A stretch of 23,593 nt of DNA, taken from Treponema sp. (lineage in GTDB: Bacteria > Spirochaetota > Spirochaetia > Treponematales > Breznakiellaceae). The stretch spans positions 1-23,593 of the forward strand of contig JAIRMT010000077.1 of NCBI GenBank assembly GCA_031258505.1, written 5' to 3'. Shown piece after piece: positions 6,608-14,534 of the stretch. The notes under the pieces are model-generated. The model was not told the origin of the DNA, did not search any database, and was given only the letters and a program-made list of their open reading frames with translations. Every line of letters starts with the position of its first letter. Position 1 is the stretch's first letter. A program made the translations under genes and the position numbers.

Positions 6608-8415
6608 GGCTGAGAAATACCAGCTACTTCAGAAAACATCTCTTGTGAATGTGTTGTCGCTGTCTCCAATGTTATTTTTTCCTCTATCATTATATTTTCT
6701 TGTATTACTCCTTTATTTTCAAGTCTTGTAGGGGGGGGGGGGGGTAGGGATTCCAGCTCAAACGCTACAGCAAACTCATCCAGTATTGCTATTACCCCGT
6801 CAATATCCTCTTTTGTGTCTTCTACCCCAAGCTGAAAGACAGCTTCCCCGTTTAGATCGGTAGATAACGCGATAGTTAGCGGCTCAGTTTCCTGTTTAAA
6901 CTCTTTTACATAAAGGCTGGCGGTAAAAATGTTTTTACTCAGGCTAAACTTGATAGACAAAGTGAGCAGATCATGGGCGCTTGAATCGCCTGCAAGAGGA
7001 GAAGACTCAAGCGTTAGTTCCCCCGCGCTAAGGAGTAACACTGGTTTTCCCGCGATAAAAGAACAGTTCAGTTCTACCGTATCGGACTTGGTGTTAAACT
7101 CCGCCTTAAAGATGGCTCCATCCCTGAGCGGTTTTATATGCAAGAGCAGTTCGCCTACACCTTGTTTTTCTTGTTCTTCCTCTTCTTCCGTGGAAAGAGG
7201 GAGCGAGAGGGGTAGTAGATACCGGTCACGCGGGCCAAGCACAAGCCCGTAGATATCGGCGACAGGCAGCCAGCGGGGGAGGCGCGAAGCATCGCCGTCC
7301 ACGACAAGATAGTTTCGGGCGCTTTTAGGCTGGATAGCATCAAGCAGATTGTTCTGAAACTGATACCAGCAGACAAAAGGCCTGGCGTCTTCGATAAAAT
7401 AGCCTCTATTTTCGCTCTTTGATGATACAGCTAGAGATAGTTCTTTGATCTCGCCACTGATTTTCTGCGCAGGTTCAAACGGAAACGCCTCTGCTCTGAT
7501 GGTTTGGAAACCGGTTTGCTGGGGAACTGTCCAGATAAGACGGTTCAGTCCGTCAGCGACCCTCCCCTCTCCAATGCGGCTCTTACTGTTATACCAAACT
7601 ATGTACGGATCAAGCCGCTCATCAAAATTAAGTTGAGCTTCAAACATGATGGCAATTCCCGGCGGGGCCAGGTGAGTAATGGAAGCGACCCCGGGCAGAT
7701 AACGCTGAATATCGTTAAAGTCAAAGTCCGCGTCGCCCAGGAAGTAAAATAGCTTTTCCTGTTGATAAAGCACGGCTCTCGCCCCTACCACCTGAAACAC
7801 CAAGAAGTACTGGCCAATAGCCAGCTCAGTATCCAGCATAAACGAGGGCAGGTACCGATCAAGCCGTTCAACCGTAAAACTTTGTTCCTTTACCCCTCGG
7901 GGCCTGCCCCATGCCTCAACTACAGGTATGGGCATAGGTTCAGGTGTATGGGTTGGTGTAGATTCAGGCGTGGATTCAGGTGCAGTCTCCGGCTGGGTTT
8001 GGATTTCAGTGTCCACGCCATCGTTGCTTGTTTCAGTTTCTGGAAGCGTCTCATCTGGATCAAGATCAAGCTCGCCATCAACCTGATTCCTGCGTATTGC
8101 ACTTTCACTGAGGATGTAATGCGCTTTCCCGTCAAGAATCGTGCCGGATGGGGTTTTCAGGAACACGGTCAAGCCGCGCACATCAGGATCGTCCGCGCTA
8201 AAGTTAAGTAAATAAGGACTAATTTCATCACCTTGCCTAATGACGGGGTTCTCAGTAAAGTTTTGTTCAATGGAGCGTGAGCGCGAGTTTAGGACAATGT
8301 CTACCTTGTATGTTTCTGAAGCGGGAAGCACTAAGGTTCCACCATCTTCGCATGATGCAAGCATACTAATTATACAGAGAGCGCTTAAAGCCGCGCCAAA
8401 TTTTCGTATCAACAT
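6604..8415 (-). CDS. Large putative lipoprotein with an internal C14 tract, function unknown
   Basis: A 603-residue protein with a lipoprotein signal (lipobox LASC, Cys22). Next come a folded segment (about 35-110), an acidic Pro/Thr/Glu-rich linker (about 115-165, repeated ESTP-type units) and a long beta-rich region to about 555. I do not recognise a family; the linker plus lipid anchor suggests a surface or periplasmic spacer protein. Residues 558-562 are five prolines encoded by an uninterrupted run of 14 C. A single-base change there would truncate the last 41 residues and remove coupling to the downstream lipoprotein gene. No ribosome binding site precedes the ATG; a TATAAT box ends eight bases before it. 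Confidence 0.8.
   Translation of the reverse strand: MLIRKFGAALSALCIISMLASCEDGGTLVLPASETYKVDIVLNSRSRSIEQNFTENPVIRQGDEISPYLLNFSADDPDVRGLTVFLKTPSGTILDGKAHYILSESAIRRNQVDGELDLDPDETLPETETSNDGVDTEIQTQPETAPESTPESTPTHTPEPMPIPVVEAWGRPRGVKEQSFTVERLDRYLPSFMLDTELAIGQYFLVFQVVGARAVLYQQEKLFYFLGDADFDFNDIQRYLPGVASITHLAPPGIAIMFEAQLNFDERLDPYIVWYNSKSRIGEGRVADGLNRLIWTVPQQTGFQTIRAEAFPFEPAQKISGEIKELSLAVSSKSENRGYFIEDARPFVCWYQFQNNLLDAIQPKSARNYLVVDGDASRLPRWLPVADIYGLVLGPRDRYLLPLSLPLSTEEEEEQEKQGVGELLLHIKPLRDGAIFKAEFNTKSDTVELNCSFIAGKPVLLLSAGELTLESSPLAGDSSAHDLLTLSIKFSLSKNIFTASLYVKEFKQETEPLTIALSTDLNGEAVFQLGVEDTKEDIDGVIAILDEFAVAFELESLPPPPPTRLENKGVIQENIMIEEKITLETATTHSQEMFSEVAGISQP
6731..6744. repeat. Homopolymer of 14 G (C14 on the coding strand) inside the lipoprotein gene
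   Basis: Fourteen consecutive G on the plus strand lie in-frame within the 603-residue lipoprotein gene. With 15 C the frame reads on as Tyr-Lys-Thr then TGA. With 13 C it reads Leu-Gln-Asp-Leu-Lys-Ile-Lys-Glu then TAA. Both outcomes stop within nine codons of the tract. Poly-G/C tracts of this size are established phase-variation sites in treponemes and other host-associated bacteria. The exact count may also be a sequencing or assembly error. Confidence 0.85.
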
Positions 8416-8423
8416 ACATATAC

Positions 8424-8452
8424 ATTATATACGTTATTACCAATTTTTTCCA
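8424..8452 (-). promoter_or_regulatory. Candidate promoter of the lipoprotein pair
   Basis: On the minus strand TGGAAA (8447-8452) and a perfect TATAAT (8424-8429) are separated by 17 bases. The -10 box ends eight bases before the ATG at 8415, so the predicted transcript would start almost at the start codon. The -35 box matches the consensus at only four of six positions. Confidence 0.35.
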
Positions 8453-8493
8453 GTATCTCTTTAAGAAGGGCTTCTTCTACCGATGATATACTC

Positions 8494-9318
8494 ATGCGGC
8501 GTCTTAAACCTGGTTATATTATCATAAGCCTCGCTATATTGATTGTTTTATATTTAAGCGCCACCAAAACCTTGAGCGCCAATAGTGAGCGGGAGTCCCG
8601 CGAGCGTGTTCTGGTGTCGACTGAACAAAATTTTGACGCCAGATTACGCAAGGCGCTCAATGCGGCGCGTATCCCCCAGAACATCGAGGCGCGGATTCTG
8701 GCCGGCGGCGCGCAGTTTCAGGCTGACCTTCGAGGCGCGCTGGACGAAGACCCTTACCTCTGGTTCCTTGTTGACAAGCAACACGCTCTGCCCGCCGGCT
8801 ATGAACCTGACGATCTGGTTGAGCTTGTTGAAGGCGCATACCATCTGGGGAATACGCATATTTTCCTGCGTCGGGTTGCTGCTGAGTCGCTTGCGGCAAT
8901 GGCTCGCGCTGCCCAGAAAGACGGAATACGCCTCACCGCATCCTCTGCGTACCGTTCCGAGACTTATCAGGCTGAGGTCTATGCGCGGAATGTGCGGCAA
9001 ACCGGCCAGGAAACCGCTGACCGAGAATCAGCCCGACCCGGATACAGCCAGCATCAGTTAGGCACAGTGGTTGACTTTGGCTCCATAAGCGATGCCTTCG
9101 CCACCACAGCCGCCGGGCGCTGGGTTCTGGCCAACGCGGGAGATTTCGGCTGGTCACTCTCGTTCCCCAATGGTCTCGAAAGCCTCACTGGTTATCGCTG
9201 GGAAAGCTGGCATTACCGCTATGTGGGCCACGCGCTTGTGGCGTTTATTGATACATGGTTTGATGGAATCCAACAGTACGCTCTGCAATTTTTACACGAA
9301 TGGGTAAACAACACATGA
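8494..9318 (+). CDS. VanY-type D-alanyl-D-alanine carboxypeptidase (peptidase M15B)
   Basis: A 274-residue membrane-anchored or secreted zinc peptidase that trims D-Ala from peptidoglycan stems. Residues 8-24 form a single hydrophobic N-terminal segment with no clear cleavage site. The M15 zinc site is complete: SAYRSETYQ (151-159), SQHQLGTVVDF with His187 and Asp194, and WESWHY with catalytic Glu237 and zinc ligand His240. It is mechanistically unrelated to the serine carboxypeptidase at 1865-3076, so the window carries two enzymes for the same bond. No ribosome binding site is obvious before the ATG. Its TGA overlaps the ATG of the downstream methyltransferase gene (ATGA). Vancomycin resistance is not implied: no vanHAX genes are present. 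Confidence 0.9.
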   Translation: MRRLKPGYIIISLAILIVLYLSATKTLSANSERESRERVLVSTEQNFDARLRKALNAARIPQNIEARILAGGAQFQADLRGALDEDPYLWFLVDKQHALPAGYEPDDLVELVEGAYHLGNTHIFLRRVAAESLAAMARAAQKDGIRLTASSAYRSETYQAEVYARNVRQTGQETADRESARPGYSQHQLGTVVDFGSISDAFATTAAGRWVLANAGDFGWSLSFPNGLESLTGYRWESWHYRYVGHALVAFIDTWFDGIQQYALQFLHEWVNNT

Positions 9319-10697
9319 AACGAATCATTCTGAAACACGGCGAGGAACGCCGTATCCTCGGCGGACACCCTTGGGTCTATGATAACGAAATCGAGCGAAT
9401 CGTAAGCAGCAGCGGGCGTACTGCTGGAGCGGGCGGCGTGGCAAGCCTTAAGCCAGGGGAACTCGCTGACGTGGAAAGCGAGGGTAAGACCTACTTGGGG
9501 CGCGCCTTTGTCAACCCCGCGTCAAAAATCGTTGCCCGCCTTTACAGCCCATCCAAAGAAGGTGTGGACAAGGGCTTTTTCAAGCGCCGTATCCGTGAAG
9601 CCATTTCCCGGCGAGCCGCTTATGACTTACGCCGCGAATCAGCGAGGCTGGTGTTTGCCGAGGCTGACCAGCTTCCTGGGCTGATTGTAGACCGCTTTGT
9701 GGGCTGGCCAGTGCAAACAGACCTTGCGCCACTTGCGGACTTTCCCCATAACTTTGATGAAGCTGAGGCGCGTTTCGGCCCGCCGCTGTCATGGCTGGTT
9801 ATCCAGATACTCACCGTTGGCATGGAGACGCGGCGGGATATGATCCTCGAGGCGCTGGAAGAAACCCTAGGAGCGCGCAGCGATGATGGACTTGGTCTCC
9901 CCGCTGCCATTATCGAGCGTTCCAATGCGCGGGCGCGGGAACTAGAAGGCTTGCCAGTGGCTGAAGGGCTGATCAAGCGCTTCGGCGCTGCTGAAACGCC
10001 GGACAGTGCGCCGGATAGCGTCGTTATCTTTGAGAACGGCCTTCTGTTTTTGGCGCATCTTGAGTCCGGCCAGAAAACAGGTCATTACCTCGATCAGAAG
10101 GAAAATCATCTCCACGCAGCCCGCCTCATAGCTAGTCTTGGCAACAGTCTGCGCGAAGAGCGGCAACTCATAGTGCTTGACGCCTGCTCCTATACCGGCG
10201 GCTTTGCTATTCATATAGCGCACATGGCGCAAACAGCGCAGACCCTGGCTGTGGATAGTTCGCGGGATGCGCTGGAAACGCTTAAACAAAACGCGCTGCT
10301 CAATGGAGTTGAAGCTCGGATCAGCGTCGAGGAAGCCGACATCTTTGAGTTCCTGCGCGGACAGGAGCGCGCCAGAACTCGCTTTGACGCCATTATCCTG
10401 GACCCGCCCGCCTTTGCCAAATCACACACCCAGCTCAAGGATGCCTTGCGCGGCTATAAGGAAATAAACCTTCGCGCCTTAAAATTGCTTAACAAGGGCG
10501 GCATTCTGGTAAGCTGTTCGTGCAGTCAGGCCATTGACGAGAGCGGCTTTAAGCGCATGATACGCGACGCGGCCATTGACGCTGAACGCCGACTTCTCCA
10601 GCTTGATTTCCGCCTTCAGTCGCCGGATCATCCCATTCTCGTCGGCTATGACGAATCCTGCTACCTCAAGTGCGGATTCTACCAGGTTCTTGTGTAA
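9315..10697 (+). CDS. rlmI: 23S rRNA (cytosine-C5)-methyltransferase, RlmI family
   Basis: A 460-residue SAM-dependent methyltransferase. An N-terminal PUA domain (LKHGEERRILGGHPWVYDNE) binds RNA, and a central linker domain leads to a Rossmann methyltransferase. SAM-binding motif: VLDACSYTGGFAIHIA. Motif IV: LDPPAFAKS (about 362-370). Catalytic motif: SCSCSQ (400-405). RlmI methylates C1962 of 23S rRNA in E. coli; this target is inferred from the domain order and motifs. I chose ATG 9315, not 9300: family proteins begin close to this residue, and it forms an ATGA overlap with the vanY stop. The earlier ATG would add only GKQHM without a better ribosome binding site. Confidence 0.88.
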   Translation: MKRIILKHGEERRILGGHPWVYDNEIERIVSSSGRTAGAGGVASLKPGELADVESEGKTYLGRAFVNPASKIVARLYSPSKEGVDKGFFKRRIREAISRRAAYDLRRESARLVFAEADQLPGLIVDRFVGWPVQTDLAPLADFPHNFDEAEARFGPPLSWLVIQILTVGMETRRDMILEALEETLGARSDDGLGLPAAIIERSNARARELEGLPVAEGLIKRFGAAETPDSAPDSVVIFENGLLFLAHLESGQKTGHYLDQKENHLHAARLIASLGNSLREERQLIVLDACSYTGGFAIHIAHMAQTAQTLAVDSSRDALETLKQNALLNGVEARISVEEADIFEFLRGQERARTRFDAIILDPPAFAKSHTQLKDALRGYKEINLRALKLLNKGGILVSCSCSQAIDESGFKRMIRDAAIDAERRLLQLDFRLQSPDHPILVGYDESCYLKCGFYQVLV

Positions 10698-10819
10698 TGC
10701 TTTCTCAAAACTCCCGATCTATGCTACTCTTAGCTATGAGCTTTAATAAAGGATTCCCGCCGCAGATGAGAAGCGGTTTATCAGAATCATGGAAACCATA
10801 TCCGAGTAGACGGATGAAC

Positions 10820-11260
10820 CATTCTAAGGCAAGAATACTTCATTCTAAGGCAAGAACGCCTCATTCTGAGGCAAGAATACTTCATTCTGAGGCAAGAACG
10901 CCTCATTCTGAGGCAAGAACGCCTCATTCTGAGGCAAGAACGCCTCATTCTGAGGCAAGAATACTTCATTCTGAGGCAAGAATACTTCATTCTGAGGCAA
11001 GAACGCTTCATTCTAAGGCAAGAATACTTCATTCTAAGGCAAGAACGCTTCATTCTAAGGCAAGAACGCTTCATTCTGAGGCAAGAACGCTTCATTCTAA
11101 GGCAAGAACGCCTCATTCTAAGGCAAGAATACTTCATTCTAAGGCAAGAACGCTTCATTCTGAGGCAAGAACGCTTCATTCTGAGGCAAGAACGCCTCAT
11201 TCTGAGGCAAGAATACTTCATTCTAAGGCAAGAATACTTCATTCTAAGGCAAGAATACTT
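10820..11260. repeat. 21-bp tandem array A: 21 consecutive units
   Basis: Exactly 21 units of 21 bp, each starting CATTCT, then A/G, then AGGCAAGAA, and ending in one of three tails: TACTT, CGCCT or CGCTT. The G/CGCCT form contains, with the first base of the next unit, a perfect dyad GAGGC-AAGAAC-GCCTC. A diverged 22nd unit and the start of a 23rd are split by the MITE at 11274-11415. Because 21 is a multiple of three, all frames stay open and mimic a repeat protein. The array lies between rlmI and the antiporter gene; the 122 bp before it (10698-10819) hold nothing I can identify. Confidence 0.95.
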
Positions 11261-11273
11261 CATTCTTATGTAA

Positions 11274-11415
11274 CTCATGTTACGCAGGAAGAAAAAACGG
11301 TAAGAATTGGTCATCGAATAGACGCTAATATACGCGAATATTGCATTTCTCTAAAGAAGATTCGCGTTCATTCGCGTCATTCGATGATCTTTTTCTTTCC
11401 GGCGCGTAAGGTGAG
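11274..11415. mobile_element. MITE-like palindromic element, copy 2 (142 bp)
   Basis: Same length and ends as the copy at 1723-1864 (CTCATG...GGTGAG), about 93% identical. The flanks TTATGTAA (11266-11273) and TTATATAA (11416-11423) form an 8-bp direct repeat with one mismatch. If one copy is removed, the flanking sequence CATTC + TTATATAA + GAACGCCT restores a 21-bp unit of the tandem array. This shows that the element inserted into a pre-existing array. It ends 25 bases upstream of the ribosome binding site of the antiporter gene and may influence its transcription. Confidence 0.85.
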
Positions 11416-11453
11416 TTATATAAGAACGCCTCATTCTGTTAGGAGGATCTCGT

Positions 11454-13601
11454 ATGAACCTGTGGGCAAAGTTTAGCATGGAGGAGCAGAGACGCGATCC
11501 ATGCAAGCGTGTGGATTTAATAAATAAACAAATCAAGCTGCTTGTCGCGCTTCTCTCACCCATGCTTTTTCTGGCGGCCGCCGACTCTGAGCCGGCCATC
11601 GCAGCGCGTGTCTCGCGTCTTGTCATTCAAGTCGCGCTTATCATGGTACTGACCCGCGTGGTCAGAAACCTCAACAAGGGACGCGGGATACCACTCGTTA
11701 TCGGAGACCTGCTGGTTGGGGTACTCATCGGGCCTTACGTCTTGGGCGGTTTCCATATAAACGGTGTCTTTGACGGGCTTTTTCCGCGTTTTGATGGGCC
11801 AATTTCGGTCAGTCCCGAACTCTATGCCTGCGCCGTACTGGGGTCTGGGGTGCTTTTGTTCGCTATGGGCCTTGAGACCGACTTAAAAATGTTCATCCGC
11901 TATTCAGTGGCGGGAAGCATCATCGGTATTGGCGGGGCGCTGGTGTCGTTTATCACAGGTACTTTCGTCGCCTCGCTGTTTTTACAAGCGCCAATCACCG
12001 CGCTCCCTTGCCTGTTTATGGGACTGCTCGCCTCGGTAAGCTCTGTCGGGATCAGCTCCCACGTTTTAATGAAGCAGAAAAAGATAGACACTACCGAGGG
12101 CATAAGCGCCTTTGCAGCGGCTGGCGCCGACAATATCTTTGGGTTAGTCATGCTCGTGGTGATTATGGGTATCGCGGGCGGCGGCGCCGGAAGTATGCTG
12201 GTCAAGATCGTCCTCTGGCTCGTGTTTGGCGCCATGGCGCTGCGGCTTGCCTTCTCAAAAAAGTTCGGCAGCATCCTCAACACCATGCGCTTCGCCAGCG
12301 ATCTGTCCCTGCTTGCCCTGGGCGCGGCTTTCCTTGTTGGCGGCATCTTTGATGCGTTTGAGCTGCCGCTCGTGAGCGGCGCTTATCTCATTGGCTTGTC
12401 CCTGTCCAGAACTTCGCTGGCATCCATCATTCAGGACAGAATTCGCGGTATCTACGATTTTTTCATCCCTATCTTCTTTGCGGTTATGGGAATGTTTATC
12501 GATCTTTCGGTGCTCTTCTCAATGCCGGTACTCCTTTTCGCGCTTGGGCTTACAATTCTGCTCGCGCTTGCCAAGTTCGTGGGCTGTGGCCTACCAGCGC
12601 TGCTCATCGGTTTTAACACAAGGGGCGCGCTCCGCATCGGCGCGCTTATGAGCAGTCACGGGGAACTCAGTATTATCATCGCGTCGCTTGCCTTTGTCGC
12701 CGGCGCGTTTGACGCGCGGCTTTTTGGGGCAGTCATGCTTATGTGCCTTATAAGCTCCTGCGGCGCGTTCCTATTCTCCAGCTTTACCCTCAAGTTCCCC
12801 GGAACAGGTACGAAAAAGCAAGTCAAAAGCGATGAACTGGTACACGCGACTTGGGAATTCTACTCAGATGAAATCGCCAGCCTAGTGATCGATATGTTAC
12901 TTATGAATCTCAAGGAAGATGGTTTCTTTACCCAACGGATCAACATTGATGAAGGCATTGCTCAGGCGCGGAAAGATACGGTCGTGCTTTCAATCATCGG
13001 GAAGGGGAGCGCTGTAAATATTGAGACCTACAAGGTAGATATGGCTTTTGCGCGGAATGAGGTTCACAAGGTCGTACTTAACATCAGGGCTGCTGTTCAG
13101 AAGATTGCCCTGTCCTCCGACCGTCCAGCGTCTCAGAAAAAAGAGTCCACAAGCGAGCTGCTCTCCCTCATAAAATGGGAGAATATCGTCCTTGACCTCA
13201 AGGCAGAGACAAAAGAGGCGGTACTCGCTGAACTGGTGGACGTTCTGGCAACACGCGGTAAGCTGTACAATCGAGACGAAGTGTTAAACGCGGTGCTGGC
13301 GCGGGAGAAAATCATGAGTACCGGAATACAGTACGGCATTGCCATGCCCCACGCCAAAACTGATGGGGTCAGCGACCTTCATGTTGTGATTGGTATCAAA
13401 AAAACCGGCATTGACTTCAACTCGCTGGACGGCGAAAAGGCGCGGCTCTTTATTCTGGTTGTTTCCCCCAAAAAACGGGACAGCCAGCATGTGCTTTTCC
13501 TCGCGGCCATTACCTCAGTGTTGAAGGACGCGACTATCCGTGAACGAATCATAAACGCCACGACTAACGAGGAGGCGTATGCCCTGTTTCAGGGACGCTG
13601 A
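11454..13601 (+). CDS. CPA2-type cation/proton antiporter fused to a PTS EIIA (fructose/mannitol-type) domain
   Basis: A 715-residue membrane protein. Residues 28-450 hold about a dozen hydrophobic segments of the Na+/H+ exchanger (KefB/NapA-like) fold, including GIPLVIGDLLVGVLIGPYVL and a GADNIFGL helix. A hydrophilic linker of unknown fold (about 460-570) follows. Residues 572-715 form an EIIA-2 domain with the phosphorylatable His633 in YGIAMPHAKTDG. No TrkA-N/RCK nucleotide-binding domain is seen. Fusions of this kind occur in spirochaetes and Bacteroidetes. The EIIA part suggests that phosphorelay state tunes ion exchange, but this is inference. The start has a strong AGGAGG ribosome binding site. 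Probably monocistronic. Confidence 0.88.
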   Translation: MNLWAKFSMEEQRRDPCKRVDLINKQIKLLVALLSPMLFLAAADSEPAIAARVSRLVIQVALIMVLTRVVRNLNKGRGIPLVIGDLLVGVLIGPYVLGGFHINGVFDGLFPRFDGPISVSPELYACAVLGSGVLLFAMGLETDLKMFIRYSVAGSIIGIGGALVSFITGTFVASLFLQAPITALPCLFMGLLASVSSVGISSHVLMKQKKIDTTEGISAFAAAGADNIFGLVMLVVIMGIAGGGAGSMLVKIVLWLVFGAMALRLAFSKKFGSILNTMRFASDLSLLALGAAFLVGGIFDAFELPLVSGAYLIGLSLSRTSLASIIQDRIRGIYDFFIPIFFAVMGMFIDLSVLFSMPVLLFALGLTILLALAKFVGCGLPALLIGFNTRGALRIGALMSSHGELSIIIASLAFVAGAFDARLFGAVMLMCLISSCGAFLFSSFTLKFPGTGTKKQVKSDELVHATWEFYSDEIASLVIDMLLMNLKEDGFFTQRINIDEGIAQARKDTVVLSIIGKGSAVNIETYKVDMAFARNEVHKVVLNIRAAVQKIALSSDRPASQKKESTSELLSLIKWENIVLDLKAETKEAVLAELVDVLATRGKLYNRDEVLNAVLAREKIMSTGIQYGIAMPHAKTDGVSDLHVVIGIKKTGIDFNSLDGEKARLFILVVSPKKRDSQHVLFLAAITSVLKDATIRERIINATTNEEAYALFQGR

Positions 13602-13718
13602 AAAGAGGCAGAGATTTTTTGGATATTTTACCCTGTTATAGCGCTGCACCCACTTTTCATTCAGCCCATTGCCTTGTATATTTTTTGTATCTTTATACCA
13701 TTTTGAGGAGAAAATTGC

Positions 13719-14525
13719 ATGAAACGATTGTTGTGTACAGCGCTTACCGCGCTGGTTCTGGTTGGGGCTGTTTCCGCGAATGCGGCCAGGCAGCCATCTA
13801 GCGGGCTTACCTTGACGCCGGGAGTATTGAACGTCGGCATGGAGATTGGCTATCCGCCGTTTGAGTACCTTGATGTCGATGGTAAAACGCCCATTGGCTT
13901 TGACGTGCAGATGGCTACAGCTCTGGCTGCCAAGCTCGGTCTCAGCCTGAACTTCATTGACACCGCCTGGGACGGCATCTTCGCCGGCGTTGACACCGAC
14001 AGGTACGACTGCATCATCTCAGCGGTTACGATTACCGATGAACGGCTACAGCGCCATAACTTCACCAAACCCTACATAGGGAATGCGCAGGTGATGGTTC
14101 TGCTCAAGGACTCCGCGATTACAGCCCGCACCCCGCAGGAAACGTCTGGTCTGGGAGTCTCGTATCAGGCGGAAACCACTTCAGACATCTTTATGGCCAA
14201 GCTCGCGGCGGAGGGCGTGAATTTCACTCCGTATGAGTATGACAAAGTGATGAACTGTTTTGATGAACTGAGGCTGGGGCGCGTTGACGCGATTGTATGC
14301 GACAGTCTTGTGGCGTTTGACTATACCAAAGATGAAGACTCCCCTTTCGAGATTGTCTGGGAAGGTCCCGCTGATGAGACCTTTGGCATCTGCCTCAAAA
14401 AGGGCAATGACGCACTGACCGCCGCGCTGGACAAGGCGCTTGATGAACTCTTTGCCGAAGGGACCATACGGAACATTTCGATGGACGTGTTCGGCAGGGA
14501 CATGGTAAGCAGCGTACGAGACTAA
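13719..14525 (+). CDS. Polar amino-acid ABC transporter, substrate-binding protein (SBP family 3)
   Basis: A 268-residue exported binding protein. The signal peptide is MKRLLCTALTALVLVGAVSANA with a likely cut after residue 22; no lipobox Cys is positioned for lipidation. The family 3 pattern is clear: LNVGMEIGYPPFEYLD, IGFDVQMATALA, and SAVTITDERLQR with Arg109, which normally grips the ligand carboxylate. The C-terminal lobe (about 130-225) contains the tripartite second domain. The ligand (His, Gln, Glu, Arg or cystine) cannot be decided by eye. A GAGGAG ribosome binding site precedes the ATG. The permease and ATPase genes follow within 10-12 bases each, so the three form one operon for amino-acid uptake. 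Confidence 0.92.
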   Translation: MKRLLCTALTALVLVGAVSANAARQPSSGLTLTPGVLNVGMEIGYPPFEYLDVDGKTPIGFDVQMATALAAKLGLSLNFIDTAWDGIFAGVDTDRYDCIISAVTITDERLQRHNFTKPYIGNAQVMVLLKDSAITARTPQETSGLGVSYQAETTSDIFMAKLAAEGVNFTPYEYDKVMNCFDELRLGRVDAIVCDSLVAFDYTKDEDSPFEIVWEGPADETFGICLKKGNDALTAALDKALDELFAEGTIRNISMDVFGRDMVSSVRD

Positions 14526-14534
14526 GGTAGATAT

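Noticed and set aside
8463..8476. AAGAAG-GG-CTTCTT palindrome before vanY as an operator or terminator
   Set aside because: The stem has only a two-base loop and no T-run, and such short palindromes are frequent; I saw no second copy to support an operator.
9300..9314. Earlier ATG as start of the rlmI gene
   Set aside because: It would overlap vanY by 19 bases without a ribosome binding site; the ATGA-type start at 9315 fits the family N-terminus.
8494..9318. vanY as part of a vancomycin-resistance cassette
   Set aside because: No vanH, vanA/B, vanX or vanRS genes lie nearby; M15B carboxypeptidases are common housekeeping enzymes.
10670..11476. A 268-residue frame of HS(K/E)AR(T/I)(L/P) repeats, and its minus-strand counterpart
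   Set aside because: It starts inside the rlmI gene and is open only because the array unit is 21 bp, a multiple of three; both strands stay open alike, and the frame runs through the MITE. No start signal of its own is seen.
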